A DNA stretch of 64,000 nucleotides. It comes from Xanthobacter dioxanivorans. GTDB lineage: Bacteria > Pseudomonadota > Alphaproteobacteria > Rhizobiales > Xanthobacteraceae. This document shows, one piece after another, positions 60,281 through 64,000 of this stretch. Under the pieces are notes generated by a model. That model saw nothing but the letters and a program-made list of their open reading frames with translations, searched no databases and was not told the DNA's origin. Numbering within the stretch: the stretch's first letter is position 1; the number at the start of each line of letters is the position of its first letter. The stretch spans positions 372,001 to 436,000 of the forward strand of contig NZ_CP063362.1 in assembly GCF_016807805.1 (NCBI RefSeq), in the 5' to 3' direction. The position numbers were made by a program, and so were the translations under genes.

Positions 60281-61947
60281 TGGTGGGGGTCAAGGAGAAA
60301 CTTCCGGGCGTTGTGTATCTGCCGACGGAGCGGCTCGCGACCTATGTGACGGCGGGCGCCCTCCCCACCACCACGCTCGTCGAGGAACTGGCGGCATCCT
60401 TCAGGACGCATGCAGCGCGGCCGGCCATCTGCGCCGCGGACGGCATCATTTCCTACGCGGAGCTGAACGAGCGCACGGACCGCCTCGCCAAGGGGCTCCT
60501 GGATCTGGGGCTAGCGCCGCTCGACCGAGTGCTGTTCCAGTCCGCCAATTCACCCGAGCTCGTCATCGCGCTGATCGGATGCCTGAAGGCGGGCCTCATC
60601 CCGGTCTGCACCCTATCGGCCCACCGCAAGGTGGAGATCGGCTACATCGGCCAAAGCGTGGATGCACGCGCGCACATTGTCCAGGGCGACGACGCAAAGT
60701 TCGATCTCGAGGATTTCGCCCTCTCCATGAAAGACGAGATTCCGACCGTGAAGCACGTGATTTCCCTGCGCGGCGTGCCGCGCGCAGGGGTGGTGCGCAT
60801 GGAGGATCTCATCGCGGCGACGGACGCGGCAGCCGCGCGGGCCGCCGTTGAGAACGTCCCACGCGATCCGTTCCAGGTGGCGATCTTCCAGCTCTCCGGT
60901 GGCACCACGGGTGTGCCGAAAGTCATTCCGCGCATGCAGAACGATTATCTGCTCAATGCGCAACTCACCGCGCAAACGCTTGGCTACCGAGCCGATGATG
61001 TCATGTTCATGCCCATGCCGATCATTCACAATGCGTGCATGATCTGCTTCCTGATGCCCACGCTGCTGGTGGGCGGCGCCTTCATCATAGCAGCAGGCAT
61101 GTCTCCCAAGGATTGGGCCGACGCCTGGCGGCGCAATCCACCCACGATCATCGGCGTGATCCGGGCTTTGTTTCCACGGCTCGACGAAACACTCGCGCTG
61201 GTGCCCGAAGGCTTGGATCCGGTACGCTTTTTCTGGTGCGCCGACGGTGCACGGGCGCTGCGCGAGAAATACGGCAAGCCGGCTTACGGCATGTTCGGCA
61301 TGTCCGAGGGCATGAACATGTATTGCCGCGAGGGTGATCCGGGCGAAGCCCTGGACTGGACGGTCGGCCGGCCGCTATCTGAATTCGACGACGTGCACCT
61401 GGTCCGGCCAGGGACAATGGAGCAGGCCGCTCCCGGTGAGATCGGCGAACTGATTGTGCGAGGGCCCTACACCCTGGCCGGCTACTACAATGCCCCCGAC
61501 CGCAATCGCACCGCTTTCACTGAAGATGGCTACTACAGGCCCGGAGATCTGATGGTGATTCGCGAGATCGGATCATCGCGCTACTTCGCTTTTGCCGGTC
61601 GCACGAAGGATGTGGTTGATCGCGGCGCGGAAAAGATCAACTGCGAAGAAGTCGAAGCCGCTGTCACAACCCATCCCGCCGTTGCCGCATGTGCCGTGAT
61701 CGGCATGCCGGACCCTGTGCTGGGTGAACGGGTCTGTGCCTATATCGTGCCGCGTCCAGGGGACGAGGCGCCAGACGTTGCGACCATGCAGGCGCACTTG
61801 CAATCGGTGGGCATCGCCAAATTCAAGTGGCCGGAGCGCATTCTGGTCATCGACAGTATCCCAGTTACCAAGGTCGGCAAGTTCGATAAAGGCAAGCTGC
61901 GCGAGGACATCGCAAAGCGCCTCGAGCAGGAAACAGAAAAAGCGTGA
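60280..61947 (+). CDS. Aryl-CoA/aryl-AMP ligase (DhbE/EntE-like)
   Basis: A 555-residue ANL-superfamily enzyme. The AMP-binding P-loop is LSGGTTGVPKVIPRMQND, the version typical of aryl-acid ligases. Also present are MFGMSEGMNMYC, YRPGDLMVI and the C-terminal catalytic Lys region PVTKVGKFDKGKLRED. It is closest in feel to EntE/DhbE and salicylyl-CoA ligases, so a hydroxybenzoate-like acid is a fair guess. With no peptide carrier nearby, CoA is the likely acceptor. Start 60280 overlaps the previous stop. Confidence 0.9.
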   Translation: MVGVKEKLPGVVYLPTERLATYVTAGALPTTTLVEELAASFRTHAARPAICAADGIISYAELNERTDRLAKGLLDLGLAPLDRVLFQSANSPELVIALIGCLKAGLIPVCTLSAHRKVEIGYIGQSVDARAHIVQGDDAKFDLEDFALSMKDEIPTVKHVISLRGVPRAGVVRMEDLIAATDAAAARAAVENVPRDPFQVAIFQLSGGTTGVPKVIPRMQNDYLLNAQLTAQTLGYRADDVMFMPMPIIHNACMICFLMPTLLVGGAFIIAAGMSPKDWADAWRRNPPTIIGVIRALFPRLDETLALVPEGLDPVRFFWCADGARALREKYGKPAYGMFGMSEGMNMYCREGDPGEALDWTVGRPLSEFDDVHLVRPGTMEQAAPGEIGELIVRGPYTLAGYYNAPDRNRTAFTEDGYYRPGDLMVIREIGSSRYFAFAGRTKDVVDRGAEKINCEEVEAAVTTHPAVAACAVIGMPDPVLGERVCAYIVPRPGDEAPDVATMQAHLQSVGIAKFKWPERILVIDSIPVTKVGKFDKGKLREDIAKRLEQETEKA

Positions 61948-61966
61948 ACGGGAAAGGGCGAACACG

Positions 61967-62563
61967 ATGTCAGAGGATCTGAGCTTCAAAGGTGTTCATC
62001 ACACCGCTCGGCCGACCTGGAAACTCAAGGAAACGGTTGAGTTCTACAGAGATGTCATGGGTCTGAAGCTGATTCATTGCGTGTCGGCGCGGGGGTGGGG
62101 CTCCGCCCGGCACCCCGATTTCCTGCACTTCTTCTTTGACAATGGCGCCCGGGGCACCATCGCCTTCTTCTACTATCTCGGCGACGACCAGCCCGAGCAC
62201 TTGGTCCACCGGCCCGAGTATGACAGTGACGCGACCCATACCGCATGGCTCGTGGATACCAGGGAAGAACTGATCGCGTGGCGCAAGCGACTCGAAGAGC
62301 GCGGTGTCGAAATCATGTACGAGATCGAGCACGAAGTGGTGGAGTCGATCTATTTTCGCGATCCCAACGGATACTACATGGAGATCGGGCGCCCGCTTCG
62401 CGACTTCATCGAGCTCGATGCAACCGACGCCGCCCTGACATTGGAAGCCGCCATCAAGGTGGAAGAAGAGATGCGCGCGCGCGGCGAGCGCCTTTCCAAG
62501 ATCGAGCCGGTGTGGAACGAGAAGGGCTCCATGCTCGAAGCCCGCTTCGCGGAGGCTTCGTGA
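61967..62563 (+). CDS. VOC-family dioxygenase/glyoxalase-like protein
   Basis: A 198-residue vicinal-oxygen-chelate protein. Metal ligands are likely His in FKGVHHTARPTW, His in SDATHTAWLVD and Glu in GYYMEIGRPL. It is related in outline to the VOC protein at 40211 but not closely. GGAAAGGG precedes the ATG. Between the aryl-CoA ligase and the hydroxylase genes, ring cleavage of a hydroxyaryl-CoA or acid is the reasonable guess. It overlaps the next start by one base (TGATG). Confidence 0.82.
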   Translation: MSEDLSFKGVHHTARPTWKLKETVEFYRDVMGLKLIHCVSARGWGSARHPDFLHFFFDNGARGTIAFFYYLGDDQPEHLVHRPEYDSDATHTAWLVDTREELIAWRKRLEERGVEIMYEIEHEVVESIYFRDPNGYYMEIGRPLRDFIELDATDAALTLEAAIKVEEEMRARGERLSKIEPVWNEKGSMLEARFAEAS

Positions 62564-62814
62564 TGGTCCGCATCTTCATTCCCAACATTCCCGAATTCAC
62601 GCCGGTCTGGGAGAGCGCCCGGGCGGTGACCGGCTGCGTCGTGAAGGAGCCGCTGAACGGCTACTGGCGTATTGAGGCCCCGGACAAGATCACCTTCGGA
62701 CGCAAGGCGCTCGGCCTCGGGCCGGCGCTTTGGAACAGCGCACTCACCGGCGGCTTCGTGGGGCGGATCGTGGAATACAGCCGCGACACGATGTGTATCG
62801 AAAGCAAGGATTGA
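62563..62814 (+). CDS. Small conserved-looking protein of unknown function
   Basis: An 83-residue protein, start overlapping the VOC stop. It opens MVRIFIPNIPEFTPVWESAR and has a beta-rich, charged remainder ending VEYSRDTMCIESKD. No family is recognised. Tight coupling on both sides (TGATG upstream, four bases before the hydroxylase start) indicates a real gene and suggests a subunit or helper of one of its neighbours. Confidence 0.75.
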   Translation: MVRIFIPNIPEFTPVWESARAVTGCVVKEPLNGYWRIEAPDKITFGRKALGLGPALWNSALTGGFVGRIVEYSRDTMCIESKD

Positions 62815-62818
62815 CGTT

Positions 62819-63966
62819 ATGAGGATCATCGTCAATGGCGGCGGTCCGTCGGGCCTGTATCTCGCCATTCTGGCCCGCAAGACTCTGGATGCCGACGTTA
62901 CGGTCTTCGAACAGAACCCGAAAGATGCGACGTTCGGCTTCGGCATCGTTCTGGCCGACAGGGGCATGGAGCGCCTGCGGCACGCCGACGAGGAAAGCCA
63001 CGACCGGATACTCGAATCGTGCTTCGTCTCCCGGCACAGGGTCGTCCGGCACATGGGCGAGAGCATCTTCATCGAGGGGGGGGATACGGTGCTGCCATCT
63101 CGCGGCTGCGCTTGCTTCAAATCCTCCAGGAGCGCGCCGCCGACTTGGGCGTCGCCGTTCACTATCAGCACCGCAACGAAAAGCTCTCCGGATCGGACGC
63201 CGACCTCGTCGTGGGCGCCGATGGCGTGAACTCCGTCATCCGCAACGGCAATGCGGAGGCCTTCGGCATGACCAGCTACGCCTTGCGGAGCAAGATGGCC
63301 TGGTATGGCACCCAGGCTCATTTTCCCTATCCCATCCTCAGCTTCCGCAAGACACCATTGGGTTATTTCTGGGCGGTGGGCTACGCTTATACGGAAACGA
63401 TGGGCACGTTCGTCGCGGAATGTGATCCGAGAACCTGGGAGAATGGTTTCAAGGATCTGTCCGACGATGAGCGCACCGCCATGACCGAGGAGATCTTCGC
63501 GGAAGAGCTGGGGGGCAAGGGCGTCGTCACGAACAAGTCCCTGTGGGGGAGTCTGCCGGTCACACGTGTCAAGAACTGGTCCGTCGGCAACACGGCCCTG
63601 ATCGGCGATGCTCTCGTCAGCGCTCATCCGAGCATCGGATCGGGAACGCGCATCGCCATGGAGGACTCCATCGCACTTTGCCAAGCATTACAAGTATATC
63701 CGAACGATATCCCAAAAGCACTTGGCGAGTTCCGCGCACGGCATGAATCCGGAAAGATGAAGATCGTAGCCGCCATGGAGAAGAGCCTGAATTGGTATGA
63801 AGGCATCGGCGACCGGCTCGACGTCTTGAGCCCCACCGAGCTCGTGATGGACTACCTCAATCGCACCGGGCGGATCAGCGAGGAGCGATTGAGAAAAGAG
63901 TACCCGAGTTTCATGGAGAAATATGGCAAATCTTGGCGCGCCTATACAATGGAAAAGGTCGGTTGA
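62819..63966 (+). pseudogene. FAD monooxygenase, salicylyl-CoA 5-hydroxylase-like, one-base frameshift
   Basis: The N-terminus MRIIVNGGGPSGLYLAILAR and the segment FGFGIVLADRGMERLRHADEE match group-A flavin hydroxylases that act on aryl-CoA esters (salicylyl-CoA 5-hydroxylase, anthraniloyl-CoA monooxygenase). As given the frame fails at the G8 run 63076-63083 and stops at 63229 (136 residues). One added G reads GYGAAISRLRLLQILQERA and continues to LIGDALVSAHPSIGSGTRIA (FAD site) and the stop at 63966, giving 382 residues. It would hydroxylate an aryl-CoA made by the ligase upstream. Confidence 0.83.
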
Positions 63967-64000
63967 CGCGATTACCCAACTCGCGGCACTGCACAATTCG

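Noticed and set aside
1..64000. CRISPR arrays, insertion sequences, rRNA
   Set aside because: No spaced direct repeats, no transposase-like protein apart from the integrase, and no rRNA-like sequence were seen.

Overview
The window is GC-rich, densely coded bacterial DNA. It most resembles a Hyphomicrobiales-type alphaproteobacterium, perhaps of the Xanthobacter/Azorhizobium group. This is an inference from SsuABC/NrtABC-type importers, CrtI- and P450-rich catabolic genes, a phasin-like protein and an alphaproteobacterial-style palindromic repeat; no 16S rRNA is present.

Region 1 (1-16.1 kb) is an organosulfur/sulfonate acquisition locus. It holds three separate NrtA/SsuA-type ABC importers (706-3524, 6769-10621, 12709-15556), a TauD/AtsK-type dioxygenase, the 3' part of an acyl-CoA-dehydrogenase-fold oxidoreductase, and a two-gene FAD protein/8Fe ferredoxin unit. 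It also has a MauG-like dihaem protein paired with a family-3 binding protein, and a small TPR protein. Two of the operons share a 12-base element in their promoter regions. The locus ends in the stump of what looks like a flavin-dependent monooxygenase gene, next to a tyrosine integrase (16147-17475) and a 48-bp copy of the 3' end of tRNA-Gly(GCC), i.e. a mobile-element junction.

Region 2 (18-29.4 kb) is an envelope/export block. It contains a TetR regulator, a phasin-like protein, a YhiI-RbbA-YhhJ-type exporter (HlyD adaptor, double-ATPase/permease fusion, permease), an unusual ferredoxin-reductase/patatin fusion, a second TetR regulator, and two paralogous coiled-coil proteins, one cytoplasmic and one with a signal peptide.

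Region 3 (29.4-34.2 kb) is visibly more AT-rich. It has a thioesterase, two TetR regulators (one frameshifted), NorE/NorF-like haem-copper-oxidase accessory genes without NorCB, and an unknown membrane protein.

Region 4 (34.2-64 kb) is catabolic. A minus-strand block carries a group-D flavin monooxygenase, an iron-sulfur flavoreductase, a flavin reductase, a VOC dioxygenase, an FAH-family hydrolase and a P450-type ferredoxin. An AceE-type pyruvate dehydrogenase operon (E1, E2, E3) with a divergent Lrp regulator and a dienelactone hydrolase follows. Next comes a cytochrome P450 with two CrtI-like FAD oxidoreductases and small membrane proteins. Last is a plus-strand CoA pathway: SnoaL-like protein, SDR, HMG-CoA-lyase-like enzyme, class III CoA transferase, alpha/beta hydrolase, aryl-CoA ligase, VOC dioxygenase and a salicylyl-CoA-hydroxylase-like monooxygenase. 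Together these look like a peripheral-to-central route that oxidises a hydrophobic ring compound to acyl-CoA and pyruvate-level products; the substrate cannot be read from sequence.

Five genes between 30 and 63.1 kb are each broken by exactly one missing base in a homopolymer. They read through to complete family-length proteins if one base is restored. These may be sequence errors or recent mutations and should be settled before calling any of them dead.
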